Part shown: in pieces, positions 1-7,656 of the stretch
Numbering within the stretch: position 1 is the first letter of the stretch
Layout: each line of letters begins with the position of its first letter
Assembly: GCF_037190085.1 (NCBI RefSeq)
Contig: NZ_JBBCJO010000013.1
Coordinates: 1-64,000 of the forward strand
Direction of reading: 5' to 3'
DNA from: Gemmatimonas aurantiaca
Lineage (GTDB): Bacteria > Gemmatimonadota > Gemmatimonadetes > Gemmatimonadales > Gemmatimonadaceae
Length of the DNA stretch: 64,000 bases
The notes under the pieces: generated by a model
Database searches by the model: none
What the model saw: only the letters and a program-made list of their open reading frames with translations
What the model was told of the DNA's origin: nothing
Program-made: the position numbers and the translations under genes

Positions 1-205
1 CTGGAACTACGGGCGCTGGAGAAACGGGAGCTGGACCCACGGTGAACCACGGGAGCTGGAACTACGGACCCGTAGGTCCCCGTGGTCCCAGCTCCCGTAG
101 TTCCAGCTCCCGTAGTCCCAGCTCCCGTAGTTCCAGCTCCCGTGGTTCCAGCTCCCGTGGTTCCAGCTCCCGTAGTCCCAGCCCCCGTAGTTCCCAGCTT
201 CCGTC
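1..205. repeat. Palindromic array of a 15-nt repeat (copy 1)
   Basis: Degenerate copies of a 15-nt unit, consensus ACGGGAGCTGGAACT, run in one orientation over about 1-70. About nine copies in the opposite orientation (AGTTCCAGCTCCCGT) follow over about 75-205. The two halves could pair into a long hairpin. The same family recurs at 61740-61931. Because the unit is a multiple of three it creates open frames of repeated SWNYG or VPAPV, which are not genes. The left side may continue outside the window. Confidence 0.9.
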
Positions 206-487
206 CCCGCCGTAGTCTCTCCCCTTACCTCTTCGTACGGTCCACCTCGCTTGCCCCGCTTTTCCCCCGGTCGCAGGCTATGGGCGGCCCCCTGAGTGGG
301 CCCACGACCCTCACTTCGGGGGGCCGCGACGTCCGACCCCTGCGGGTTCACCCCGCTCGTGACGTCCCGTGTGCGACGCCGCTCCGGCCCTCCGGGGCCC
401 CCTTCGGGGCGCGTCGCCGGGTGGCCGCCACGCGGCGGGGACCCGCGCAACCCGTCCGCCGGACACCCGGCGATACGCGGAGGGACG
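206..487. other. GC-rich region upstream of the EF-G paralogue, no gene seen
   Basis: This stretch lies between the repeat array and the EF-G-like start. It is very GC-rich with several short self-complementary runs such as GGGGCCCCCTTCGGGGC near 396. I see no convincing gene. The reading frame of the EF-G paralogue stays open back to a GTG at 296, but the encoded Arg/Pro/Gly-rich sequence does not look like EF-G, and a strong ribosome binding site sits just before 488. Confidence 0.5.
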
Positions 488-2584
488 ATGCGCGAGTATG
501 ACAGCGCCGGCATCAGAAACATTGCCGTGGTCGGCCACGGCAGCAGCGGCAAAACCAGTCTCGTCGATGCACTCTGTTTTGCCGCCGGCTCCAGCAAGCG
601 CCACGGCTCGATACGCGACGGCACCGCACTCACCGATCATCTCCCCGAGGAGATCGAACGCGGCTACTCCATCAGCCTCGGGTGTGCTTATGCGGAATGG
701 ATGGACAGCAAGATCAATTTCATCGACACGCCCGGCTCGCTGGATTTCCAGGGCGATGCCATTGCCGGACTGGCCGCGGCCGACGGCGCGCTCTGCGTGA
801 TCAGTGGCGTGAGCGGCGTGGAAGTCGGCACCGAACGGACCTTCCGGGCGGCGATGGCCAAGCAGGATCCCGTGCTGTTCGTGGTGTCCATGATGGACAA
901 GGAGCATGCCGACTTCGATCGCATCTATCGGCAGATCAAGGAGCGGCTCTCGGCCAGGGTGATCCCCGTGGAAGTGCCGTGCGGGGAAGGCGCGGAGTTT
1001 CGCGGCGTGATCAATCTCTTCACGCAACGCGCCTACATGTACACGAACGGCGCCAAGGGTGAGTACGTGGAGCAGGACATTCCGGCGGAATGCCTGGAGC
1101 GGTTCACCCACTACCGACAGGAACTGATCGAAGCCATCAGCGCCACCGACGATGCGCTGCTCGAACGCTATCTCGAAGGTCAGGAGATCGATCGTGACGA
1201 CGCCATTCACGGCATGAAGGAAGCGATGGCCCGTCTCGATCTCTTTCCGCTGTTTTGTGTGTCGTCGGAGAACATGATCGGCGTGCGGGCGCTGTTGACG
1301 GAGCTCGTGCAGCTCATGCCCAACGCGTGGGAGATGGAGGAGATTCACGCGCTCACGGGGGCCGAGGGGCACGAGACCGTGCAACTGCATGCCGGAGACG
1401 ACGGTCCCTTTGCCGCGCTGGTGTTCAAGACCCTGTCCGAACCGCATGTGGGTGACGTGAGCTATTTCCGGGTGCTCTCGGGCCGGGTCGCCAACGGGCA
1501 GGACGTCTTCAACGCCACCCGCGACGGCGTGGAGAAACTCGGTCATCTCGCCGTGCCCAGTGGGCGTGAACGCACCGAGGTGGGCATGCTGCACGCCGGC
1601 GACATCGGGTGTGTCACCAAACTCCGCAACACGCACACCAACGACACGCTCTCCACGCGCGAACATCCCATCCGATTGCCCGCGGTCGAGTTTCCGGAGA
1701 GTGTGGTGCATTTCGCCGTGCGGGCCGCCACCCGGGGCGAGGAAGACAAACTGCAGCAGGGCCTGCATCGTCTGCACGACGAGGATCCCACGCTCACCGT
1801 GCACTACAATCCCGAAACCCACGAGACCATCGTGGGCGGCATGGGCGAGCGGCACCTCGATGTGGCGATGGCCGTGCTGCGCCGGAAGTTCGGCGTGCAG
1901 GCCGAACTCGCCAGACCGCGCATCGCGTATCGCGAGACCATCACCGCCAAAGCCGAAGGGCAGGGACGACACAAAAAACAGAGCGGTGGACGCGGGCAGT
2001 TCGGCGACTGCTGGATCCGCATGAGCCCCATGCCGCGCGGCGAAGGGTATCTGTTCGAGGATCGCATCGTCGGCGGTGTGATCCCATCCAAGTACACCCC
2101 CGCCGTGGATCGTGGCGTGCAGGAAGCCGCGGCGCGTGGGGTGCTGGCGGGATTCCCGCTCGTCGACTTCCGTGTCGAGCTGTACGACGGCTCCACGCAC
2201 TCGGTCGACTCGAACGAGATGTCCTTCAAGATGGCCGGCATCCTCGCATTCAAGACCGTGGCCGCGAAGTGCCGGCCCGTGATTCTCGAACCGCTCGATC
2301 TCATCGAGATCACCGTCCGGGATGCCTGGCTGGGCGACGTCCTCGGCGATCTCTCCAGTCGACGCGGGCACATCCTCGGCACCAACACGGACGGGGATCG
2401 CACCACCGTGCGGGCCATCGTGCCGCAGGCGGAGTTGCATCTCTACGCCACGCAGCTGTTTTCGCTCTCCCACGGCGACGCGCACTTCTCACGGCGTTTC
2501 AGCGGCTACGAAACCGTCCCGCATGATGCCGCGCAGAGAGTCATCGCCGAACATGCCCGTGAGACGGAGACCGCCGAGGTGTAG
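488..2584 (+). CDS. EF-G-family translational GTPase, divergent paralogue
   Basis: A 698-residue protein with the full EF-G layout: N-terminal G domain, domain II, and domains III-V. Recognisable pieces are the P-loop GHGSSGKT (residues 16-23), the domain IV segment QSGGRGQFG, and a domain III segment GGMGERHLDVAM. EF-G normally drives ribosomal translocation with GTP. Here the switch and specificity motifs depart from the canonical form: G2 reads RGYSI, G3 reads DTPGS (the usual catalytic His is Ser84), and G4 reads SMMD instead of NKMD. This resembles the non-canonical EF-G-2 group rather than the main fusA product, so a role other than general translocation is likely. The ATG at 488 is chosen because GGAGGG lies 4 nt upstream. 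The gene stands alone and is followed by a hairpin at 2643-2689. Confidence 0.85.
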   Translation: MREYDSAGIRNIAVVGHGSSGKTSLVDALCFAAGSSKRHGSIRDGTALTDHLPEEIERGYSISLGCAYAEWMDSKINFIDTPGSLDFQGDAIAGLAAADGALCVISGVSGVEVGTERTFRAAMAKQDPVLFVVSMMDKEHADFDRIYRQIKERLSARVIPVEVPCGEGAEFRGVINLFTQRAYMYTNGAKGEYVEQDIPAECLERFTHYRQELIEAISATDDALLERYLEGQEIDRDDAIHGMKEAMARLDLFPLFCVSSENMIGVRALLTELVQLMPNAWEMEEIHALTGAEGHETVQLHAGDDGPFAALVFKTLSEPHVGDVSYFRVLSGRVANGQDVFNATRDGVEKLGHLAVPSGRERTEVGMLHAGDIGCVTKLRNTHTNDTLSTREHPIRLPAVEFPESVVHFAVRAATRGEEDKLQQGLHRLHDEDPTLTVHYNPETHETIVGGMGERHLDVAMAVLRRKFGVQAELARPRIAYRETITAKAEGQGRHKKQSGGRGQFGDCWIRMSPMPRGEGYLFEDRIVGGVIPSKYTPAVDRGVQEAAARGVLAGFPLVDFRVELYDGSTHSVDSNEMSFKMAGILAFKTVAAKCRPVILEPLDLIEITVRDAWLGDVLGDLSSRRGHILGTNTDGDRTTVRAIVPQAELHLYATQLFSLSHGDAHFSRRFSGYETVPHDAAQRVIAEHARETETAEV

Positions 2585-2642
2585 AGAAGGGACCGTGGAT
2601 CCGGGTGAGGTTCCGTGGCAAGTCACGGGCCACCTCGAAGAC

Positions 2643-2689
2643 ACAACGGCCCGCATCCGAGATGCAGCGCTCCGGATGCGGGCCGTTGT
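2643..2689. terminator. 17-bp perfect hairpin after the EF-G paralogue
   Basis: ACAACGGCCCGCATCCG at 2643-2659 pairs perfectly with 2673-2689 around a 13-nt loop. It sits between the convergent ends of the EF-G-like gene and thyX and may stop transcription from both sides. There is no clear T-tract, so classification as an intrinsic terminator is by structure and position. Confidence 0.6.
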
Positions 2690-2815
2690 CGTATGTGGTC
2701 GACGTGGCGCGATGATGGTCCGCGGTCACACTCCGATCAGCACCCGCTCCGATCTCGATCCGATCCTGATGAAATCCTGAAGGAGTCCTGTGATGGGATC
2801 TCGAGCAGATTCCGA

Positions 2816-3583
2816 TCAGACCTTGTGATACGTCAGTCGCGCGGCCTCGCGACGATCGGTCGCCATGTAGATCTCGAAATCACTGAAGAAGGCCGGCGCT
2901 TCGGCCATCAGCGTGCGCAGCACGGCCACCGCCATACGGCGGATTTCGAGCTCCGCACCCTCACTGGAGCGCAGCTCGAGCATGGTTCGCCACGCACGGG
3001 CGTTGGCGGTGACGACGATCTTGGTTTCCGTGCTGTTGGGTAAAACTCCGCGCGCGGCCTCGCGCGCCATCTTGCGACGATGCACTTTGTCGTCCACCCA
3101 GGCGTAGCGCGTCATGAGCGACTCCACGAGAGCGACGTAGCTTTCGAGCGCGGAAGTCACCTGGGCCCGCCATGCCGCCTCCAGTGGTGCGTCACCGATG
3201 ATAGCCGGTGGCATCACGAACTGTGCGGCGCTCTCGTCGACATATCGTTGCGACAGCTGCGAGTACGCGAAACCCGCCCGATGCCGGACGAGTTCGTGCG
3301 TCAACGAGCGGCTGACCCCTTCGAGCAGCAGCGAATAATTCGCGTGCTCGAGGACACTGCCATGTCCCTGCTTCTTGATGTTCTCGAGGTATTCGCGCGT
3401 GGACCGTCCGGCCGGATTGCGCTGGCTCATGTAGCAGAGCCGGCCGGCGAATTCCGCCAGACGCTCGCCGTCCGTCGAGTCCCCGATCCACTGCACGGGC
3501 AGATGGGAAGGTTCGACGAACGTCGGACGGGCGAGCACCGTCACGGTGGGCTCGCGGAGAATCGCGGTGTCGGAGAGCGGCAT
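2816..3583 (-). CDS. thyX: FAD-dependent thymidylate synthase ThyX
   Basis: A 255-residue flavoprotein of the ThyX family. It makes dTMP from dUMP using methylene-tetrahydrofolate and NADPH-reduced FAD, and replaces ThyA. The family signature is present as RHRAGFAYSQLSQRYV (residues 100-115), with upstream context HGSVLEHANYS. In the classical motif the RHR is followed by seven residues and then Ser; here there are eight before SQRY, a one-residue insertion. The ATG at 3583 is the first Met in frame. The frame stays open further upstream, but that part overlaps the divergent MarR gene and does not resemble ThyX. The gene shares its upstream region with that MarR regulator. Confidence 0.93.
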   Translation of the reverse strand: MPLSDTAILREPTVTVLARPTFVEPSHLPVQWIGDSTDGERLAEFAGRLCYMSQRNPAGRSTREYLENIKKQGHGSVLEHANYSLLLEGVSRSLTHELVRHRAGFAYSQLSQRYVDESAAQFVMPPAIIGDAPLEAAWRAQVTSALESYVALVESLMTRYAWVDDKVHRRKMAREAARGVLPNSTETKIVVTANARAWRTMLELRSSEGAELEIRRMAVAVLRTLMAEAPAFFSDFEIYMATDRREAARLTYHKV

Positions 3584-3641
3584 CGGCAGGTACGGAGTGT
3601 CGGGGAGAGTGGTCGGATCTGTGCACGACCTTTCACGAACA

Positions 3642-3651
3642 ATTCTAGCCT
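3642..3651. promoter_or_regulatory. Overlapping divergent -10-like boxes between thyX and the MarR gene
   Basis: The run ATTCTAGCCT contains TAGCCT on the plus strand (3646-3651), 8 nt before the MarR ATG, and TAGAAT on the minus strand (3647-3642), 58 nt before the thyX ATG. No good -35 matches were found, so this is suggestive only. If real, the MarR mRNA would be nearly leaderless and the two promoters would compete. Confidence 0.35.
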
Positions 3652-3659
3652 TTCGCGCA

Positions 3660-4166
3660 ATGTCAGACCGTATCAGTGAGGCCACCGGCCTGCAGCAGGA
3701 GATCCAGCAGCGCCGTCCGTTCCGCTCCGTCGCCCAGGAGGCCGCGCTGGCGCTGCTGCGCACCGCGTCGGTGGTGTCACGCCGTTTCGCGCGCGTGGTG
3801 GAACCGGAAGGCCTGAGTATGGCCCAGTACAATGTGCTGCGCATTCTCCGCGGGGCCGGCGATGAGGGATTGCCCACCCTGGCCATCCGCGATCGCATGA
3901 TCGACGAGGGGTCCACCGTGACCCGTCTGCTCGACAAGCTGGAAAGTGCCGGACTGGTGACCCGCGATCGCAGCCGCCCCGACCGGCGGCAGGTGCTCTG
4001 CCGCATCACCCCCCAGGGGCTGGCCATGCTCGATGCCCTCGATCCGATGATCGACGCAACGGATGAGTCCGTGACCGCCATGCTGACCGACGCCGAACGC
4101 CGCGTGCTGATCGACCTTCTGGCGCGGATCCGCACGGAACCGGACCCGGACCCGGGCGCCGACTGA
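3660..4166 (+). CDS. MarR-family transcriptional regulator
   Basis: A 168-residue winged-helix regulator. The helix-turn-helix and wing region reads SMAQYNVLRILRG through STVTRLLDKLESAGLVTRDR and DRRQVLCRITPQG, typical of MarR proteins that act as dimers and respond to small ligands. The N-terminal helix (about residues 20-45) and C-terminal helices would form the dimer interface. The ATG at 3660 gives a normal MarR length. No Shine-Dalgarno precedes it, but a -10-like TAGCCT ends 8 nt upstream. Its target cannot be read from the sequence; the divergent neighbour thyX is an unlikely but possible one. Confidence 0.85.
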   Translation: MSDRISEATGLQQEIQQRRPFRSVAQEAALALLRTASVVSRRFARVVEPEGLSMAQYNVLRILRGAGDEGLPTLAIRDRMIDEGSTVTRLLDKLESAGLVTRDRSRPDRRQVLCRITPQGLAMLDALDPMIDATDESVTAMLTDAERRVLIDLLARIRTEPDPDPGAD

Positions 4167-4186
4167 GCGCCGTTTCGGGGCTTTAG

Positions 4187-4385
4187 GTCTTCTGGGATCT
4201 CAGGGATCTTTGGGATCTCCAGGGATCTTCGGGATCTTCAGGGATCTTCGGGATCTCCAGGGATCTTCGGGATCTCCAGGGATCTTCGGGATCTCCAGGG
4301 ATCTTTGGGATCTCCAGGGATCTTTGGGATCTCCAGGGGTCTCCAGGATCCCCAGGATCTCCAGGATCTCCAGGAATCTTCCGGT
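4187..4385. repeat. Tandem repeat with 19-nt period (GGGATCTCCA + GGGATCTTC)
   Basis: Alternating 10-nt GGGATCTCCA and 9-nt GGGATCTTC units repeat about eight times, degenerating into AGGATCTCC units at the right end. The array fills the gap between the convergent ends of the MarR gene and the FAD oxidase. The 19-nt period is not a multiple of three, and the array shows no protein-like frame. Function unknown. Confidence 0.9.
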
Positions 4386-4406
4386 CCCCCTCAGCCCTTC
4401 AGGTCT

Positions 4407-6059
4407 TCAAGCGGATTTCACCAGATCCAGCCGAAAGCGCTGCCACGCGCGCGTCCGCTCGATCTCGTCGAGCGCCGCGCGCACCGGCGGCGGGAGGGGC
4501 GGCGCGTCGGGGTCGTGCCGCAGCGTGCCGATCGGGTCCGGTGCCTCCCCGTGCGGCGTCACCTTGCACCCCGGATTCAGCACGCCCGCCGGATCGGCCG
4601 CGGCCTTGATGTTGGCAAACGCCGCCAGCGCTTCCGCGCTCCAGACACGGGGCAGCAGGGCGGCCCGCAGGCGGCCATCGCCGTGCTCACCGGCCAGCGT
4701 ACCGCCCAGCCGGGTGGTGAGGTCGCACACGGTATCCAGCAGCCCGTGCACACGGTCCCGCCAGCCGCTCGCCATGGTGTCCACCAGCGGGTTGACGTGG
4801 GCGTGGGCATCACCGGCATGGCCGAAGATCACGCCGATGGTGTCGAAACGCCGCAGCGCCTCCCGCACGCCGCGGACGTAGTCGGGAAACCGCGCCGGCG
4901 GCACACAGCCGTCCTCGATGAACTGCATCGACCGGAGCCGGGGAGCGAGCTGAGAGAGAATCGGACTGGCGGCATGGCGCAGCGTCCAGAGGGCGCGCTC
5001 GGTCTCCCGGTCGGTGGCTACTGTCACGGAAACGGCGTTGTTTTGCCGACAAAATGCCGTCATCATCGCAGCATTTTGCGCGCATTCGTCCGCATTTTCG
5101 CCTTCGACTTCTGTCAACAACACGGCCTCCGCTTCCGGAGGCACGCCGGTCGGTCCACCACGCTCAGCCACGTCCAGAAACGTCCGGTCCAGCAGTTCGC
5201 AGGCCGAGGCGCCCGCGCCGAATGCCTCCACGGCACACGCCGAGGCCGCCTCCAGCGATGAGAAGGTCGCCATGATCGTGGCTGTGGCGCCGGCCGCCGG
5301 AATGAGCGCCAGCTCCACTTCGGTGAAGATCGCCAGCGTCCCCTCACTGCCCACCAGGAGGTCGATCAGGTGCCCGCCGTTCTGCAGGGCCGCGGCCACG
5401 CCATAGCCCGACGATTCCTTGCGCACGCCGGCATGCACCAGCGCGCGGACATCGCCGTGTGCGCCGATCTGCGTCAGCGCCGCCTGCAATCGGGTCACGG
5501 CGGGCGCGACAGGGAGTGGCCGATCGCGATGCACCCACGCCGAGGTGCCGTCGTCGAATACGCAGTGGAGACCCAGCACCCACGGCCGCATCGCCCCGAA
5601 GCGCAGCGTGCGGGCGCCGGCCGCGTTCGTGCCGACCATGCCGCCGATCGTGCAGAAGGCGCCGCTCGACGGGTCCACCGGAAACCGCAGCCCCTGCGCG
5701 CGCGCCTGGGCATCCACCGCTCCCCGCGTCGCGCCGGCGCCCACCCGGATGCGGCGCGCGTCCACGTCCACCGCGCCCACCTGCGTGAACCGGCTGAGGT
5801 CGACCACCACGCCCGCACCCACGGCGCCGGCGGCCATGCCGCTGCCCGATCCCCGTGGCATGAGCCCCGCGCCGGTCTGTTTCGCCCAGCGGGCCAGCAG
5901 ACTCACGTCTGCCGTGTCCACTGGAACGGCGACCGCTGCCGGAAGACAGCGGGCAATGCCCGCGCCCTCGGCGTACAGTGCGCGCGCGATGAGGTCGGTG
6001 CGGAAAATGCCCCGGAACCCGTCGGGCAGGGGGAAGGGGAACGGTGCGTCGAAGGACAT
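4407..6059 (-). CDS. FAD-linked oxidase, GlcD/D-lactate dehydrogenase family
   Basis: A 550-residue protein with an N-terminal PCMH-type FAD-binding domain (PRGSGSGMAAGAVG, GGMVGTNAAGARTLRFG, GSEGTLAIFTEVEL) and a C-terminal FAD-oxidase domain (IFGHAGDAHAHVNPL, GEHGDGRLR, NPGCKV). These are the hallmarks of D-lactate dehydrogenase (cytochrome) and glycolate oxidase GlcD, which oxidise a 2-hydroxy acid to a 2-oxo acid and pass electrons to the respiratory chain. No Fe-S domain and no glcE/glcF neighbours are present, so a stand-alone D-2-hydroxyacid dehydrogenase is likely. The start is the ATG at 6059; a GTG at 6101 is possible. No Shine-Dalgarno is clear at either. Confidence 0.85.
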   Translation of the reverse strand: MSFDAPFPFPLPDGFRGIFRTDLIARALYAEGAGIARCLPAAVAVPVDTADVSLLARWAKQTGAGLMPRGSGSGMAAGAVGAGVVVDLSRFTQVGAVDVDARRIRVGAGATRGAVDAQARAQGLRFPVDPSSGAFCTIGGMVGTNAAGARTLRFGAMRPWVLGLHCVFDDGTSAWVHRDRPLPVAPAVTRLQAALTQIGAHGDVRALVHAGVRKESSGYGVAAALQNGGHLIDLLVGSEGTLAIFTEVELALIPAAGATATIMATFSSLEAASACAVEAFGAGASACELLDRTFLDVAERGGPTGVPPEAEAVLLTEVEGENADECAQNAAMMTAFCRQNNAVSVTVATDRETERALWTLRHAASPILSQLAPRLRSMQFIEDGCVPPARFPDYVRGVREALRRFDTIGVIFGHAGDAHAHVNPLVDTMASGWRDRVHGLLDTVCDLTTRLGGTLAGEHGDGRLRAALLPRVWSAEALAAFANIKAAADPAGVLNPGCKVTPHGEAPDPIGTLRHDPDAPPLPPPVRAALDEIERTRAWQRFRLDLVKSA

Positions 6060-6137
6060 GGTCAGGAGCCGTGGCGTATCATGATCCTCACAGTATGTCA
6101 CGGGATGCCAGCATGTGCCTGCGTCGATAAGACCAAC

Positions 6138-6426
6138 GTCAGATGTCAGAGGTCAGAACTCAGACGGAGATAGGAAGCAGGAAGGAGGAGTCAGAAGTCA
6201 GAAATCCGAGCACTGGTGGTCGAGGGGGCCGTGGGCGCCACCGCTCTTCTGGCCGGGCCGCAGGCCGGGGCGCGTAGCGCCCCGTAAGACGCCGATCCTT
6301 CGCGTCTGCACTCAACCTGCGGGCGAAGTGCTCGGATCTCTGATCTCTGGCCGCTCCCTCCTGCTCCCTATCTCCGTCTGACTTCTGACTTCTGACCTCT
6401 GAGTTCTGATCTCTGACATCTGACCT
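6138..6426. repeat. Long imperfect inverted repeat built of TCAGAAG-like units
   Basis: The left arm (about 6138-6214) and right arm (about 6327-6426) are reverse complements at roughly 90 percent, sharing blocks such as CAGACGGAGATAGG and ATCCGAGCAC. Each arm contains short TCAGAAG/TCAGATG units, and the right arm has about two extra. The roughly 110-nt centre holds small GC hairpins, for example GGGGCGCGTAGCGCCCC near 6267. The element lies between the divergent FAD oxidase and squalene synthase starts, so it occupies their shared upstream region. Confidence 0.85.
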
Positions 6427-6488
6427 CTCCGGGTAAAGCCAGAGAGTCCATCCCGTTATCTTCCCCGTTTCGCTCCCAGACCTCCGGA

Positions 6489-7571
6489 ATGCCCGACGCT
6501 CTACCCCTCCCCCCAGCCGTTTCCGAAGCGGTTGCCGATGCGCTCACCCGTCGCGATGCCGCCCGCTTCTGCGAGGCCATCCTGCCGGCGGTGTCGCGCA
6601 CGTTTGCCCTGGGCATCAAGGTGCTGCCGGGCGATCTGGGGCAGGCGGTGCTCGATGCCTACCTGCTGTGCCGCATCGCGGACACCGTCGAGGACGCACC
6701 GGGTATCGACCCCGAGGTGAAAGCGGGATTGTTCGACGACTTTCTGGCCGCGTTCGACCACGCCGACGCGCTCGCACGCTTCACGGCCGGTGTGCAGCCG
6801 CTCACGGGCGACCTCGCGCATCTGACACTCGCGAAGAACAGCGCGCTCGTCTTCGAACACTTCGGCGCCCTGCCGCACGACACGCGGGTGGTGGTGCGCC
6901 GGTGGGTGACGGAGATGGCTGTGGGCATGCGCAAGTTCGTGTTGCTCTATCCGCACGGCATCCGCATCCAGACGCTCGACGAGTACCGGGAGTACTGCTA
7001 CTACGTCGCCGGCACCGTCGGGTACATGCTCACCGATCTCTGGCATGAACATTCGCCGAGCATCGGCACGCGGCGCCATGCGATCCTGCGCGAGCGGTGC
7101 CGCGCGTTCGCTGAAGCGCTGCAGACGGTGAACATCCTCAAGGATGTTGCGGTCGATGCGGAGAAGGAGAACTCGGTGTACGTGCCCGAGGAACTGCTCG
7201 AAGCAGAGGGCAGCACGCAGAGCCGCATCCTCGCTCCCGAACTGCTCGCCAGCAATCGCGCCGCGCTCACGCAGCTCATCCAACTGGCGTGGCACGATCT
7301 CGAGGAAGCGCGCGCCTATCTGCTCGACATTCCCCGGCGGGCGGTGTCCATCCGTCTCTTCTGCATTCTGCCGTTGCTGCTCGCCTATGCCACGTTGCGG
7401 GATCTCGTGCAGAGCTCGGCGATGCTGCAGCCCGGAGGATCGGTGAAGATCTCACGCCGTGAGGTGAAGTCGCTGCTGCTGACGGGCGCGATGCTCGCGA
7501 TGAGCAACAGCGGCGTGCGCTGGCTCGTGGACCGCGTGCGTCGCCGCAGCTTCGAACTGACGTTCGCGTGA
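6489..7571 (+). CDS. Squalene/phytoene synthase family, squalene synthase-like
   Basis: A 360-residue trans-isoprenyl diphosphate synthase. The first Asp-rich motif is ADTVED (64-69), the second is NILKDVAVDAEKE (215-227), with EYCYYVAGTVG (168-178) between. The C-terminal part (SIRLFCILPLLLAYATL, then VKISRREVK) matches the eukaryotic-type squalene synthase pattern better than CrtB. The predicted reaction is head-to-head condensation of two farnesyl diphosphates to squalene, feeding hopanoid or related lipids. A phytoene synthase role cannot be excluded. No other isoprenoid gene is adjacent. A -10-like TATCTT lies at 6457-6462, 26 nt before the ATG; only a weak CCGGA could serve as ribosome binding site. 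Confidence 0.85.
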   Translation: MPDALPLPPAVSEAVADALTRRDAARFCEAILPAVSRTFALGIKVLPGDLGQAVLDAYLLCRIADTVEDAPGIDPEVKAGLFDDFLAAFDHADALARFTAGVQPLTGDLAHLTLAKNSALVFEHFGALPHDTRVVVRRWVTEMAVGMRKFVLLYPHGIRIQTLDEYREYCYYVAGTVGYMLTDLWHEHSPSIGTRRHAILRERCRAFAEALQTVNILKDVAVDAEKENSVYVPEELLEAEGSTQSRILAPELLASNRAALTQLIQLAWHDLEEARAYLLDIPRRAVSIRLFCILPLLLAYATLRDLVQSSAMLQPGGSVKISRREVKSLLLTGAMLAMSNSGVRWLVDRVRRRSFELTFA

Positions 7572-7596
7572 ACGACTGCGGCTACGACGGCGGCTG

Positions 7597-7633
7597 CGGC
7601 CGCGCGTGAGCCCCGTGGCACCGCGCGCGGCCG
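7597..7633. terminator. GC hairpin between convergent genes
   Basis: CGGCCGCGCG (7597-7606) pairs with CGCGCGGCCG (7624-7633) around a 17-nt loop. It lies between the end of the squalene synthase gene and the end of the minus-strand gene at 7657. No T-tract is visible; it is called from structure and position. Confidence 0.5.
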
Positions 7634-7656
7634 TCCCGCACGCGGCGGCGCCGGTG

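Noticed and set aside
296..487. N-terminal extension of the EF-G paralogue to a GTG at 296
   Set aside because: The added Arg/Pro/Gly sequence is not EF-G-like and a strong GGAGGG ribosome site precedes the ATG at 488.
7..633. Minus-strand open frame with repeated SWNYG and the overlapping plus-strand frame with repeated VPAPV
   Set aside because: Both arise because the 15-nt non-coding repeat is a multiple of three; the frames run into unrelated sequence and overlap the EF-G gene.
311..2485. Long antisense open frame across the EF-G gene
   Set aside because: It is rich in His/Arg/Gly as expected for the shadow of a GC-rich gene, and the sense strand has clear EF-G motifs.
3584..4135. N-terminal extension of thyX on the minus strand
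   Set aside because: The frame is open but the sequence is Arg/Ser-rich and antisense to the MarR gene; ThyX homology starts near the Met at 3583.
4187..4385. CRISPR-like array
   Set aside because: The repeats are contiguous with no unique spacers, have a 19-nt period, and no cas genes are in the window.
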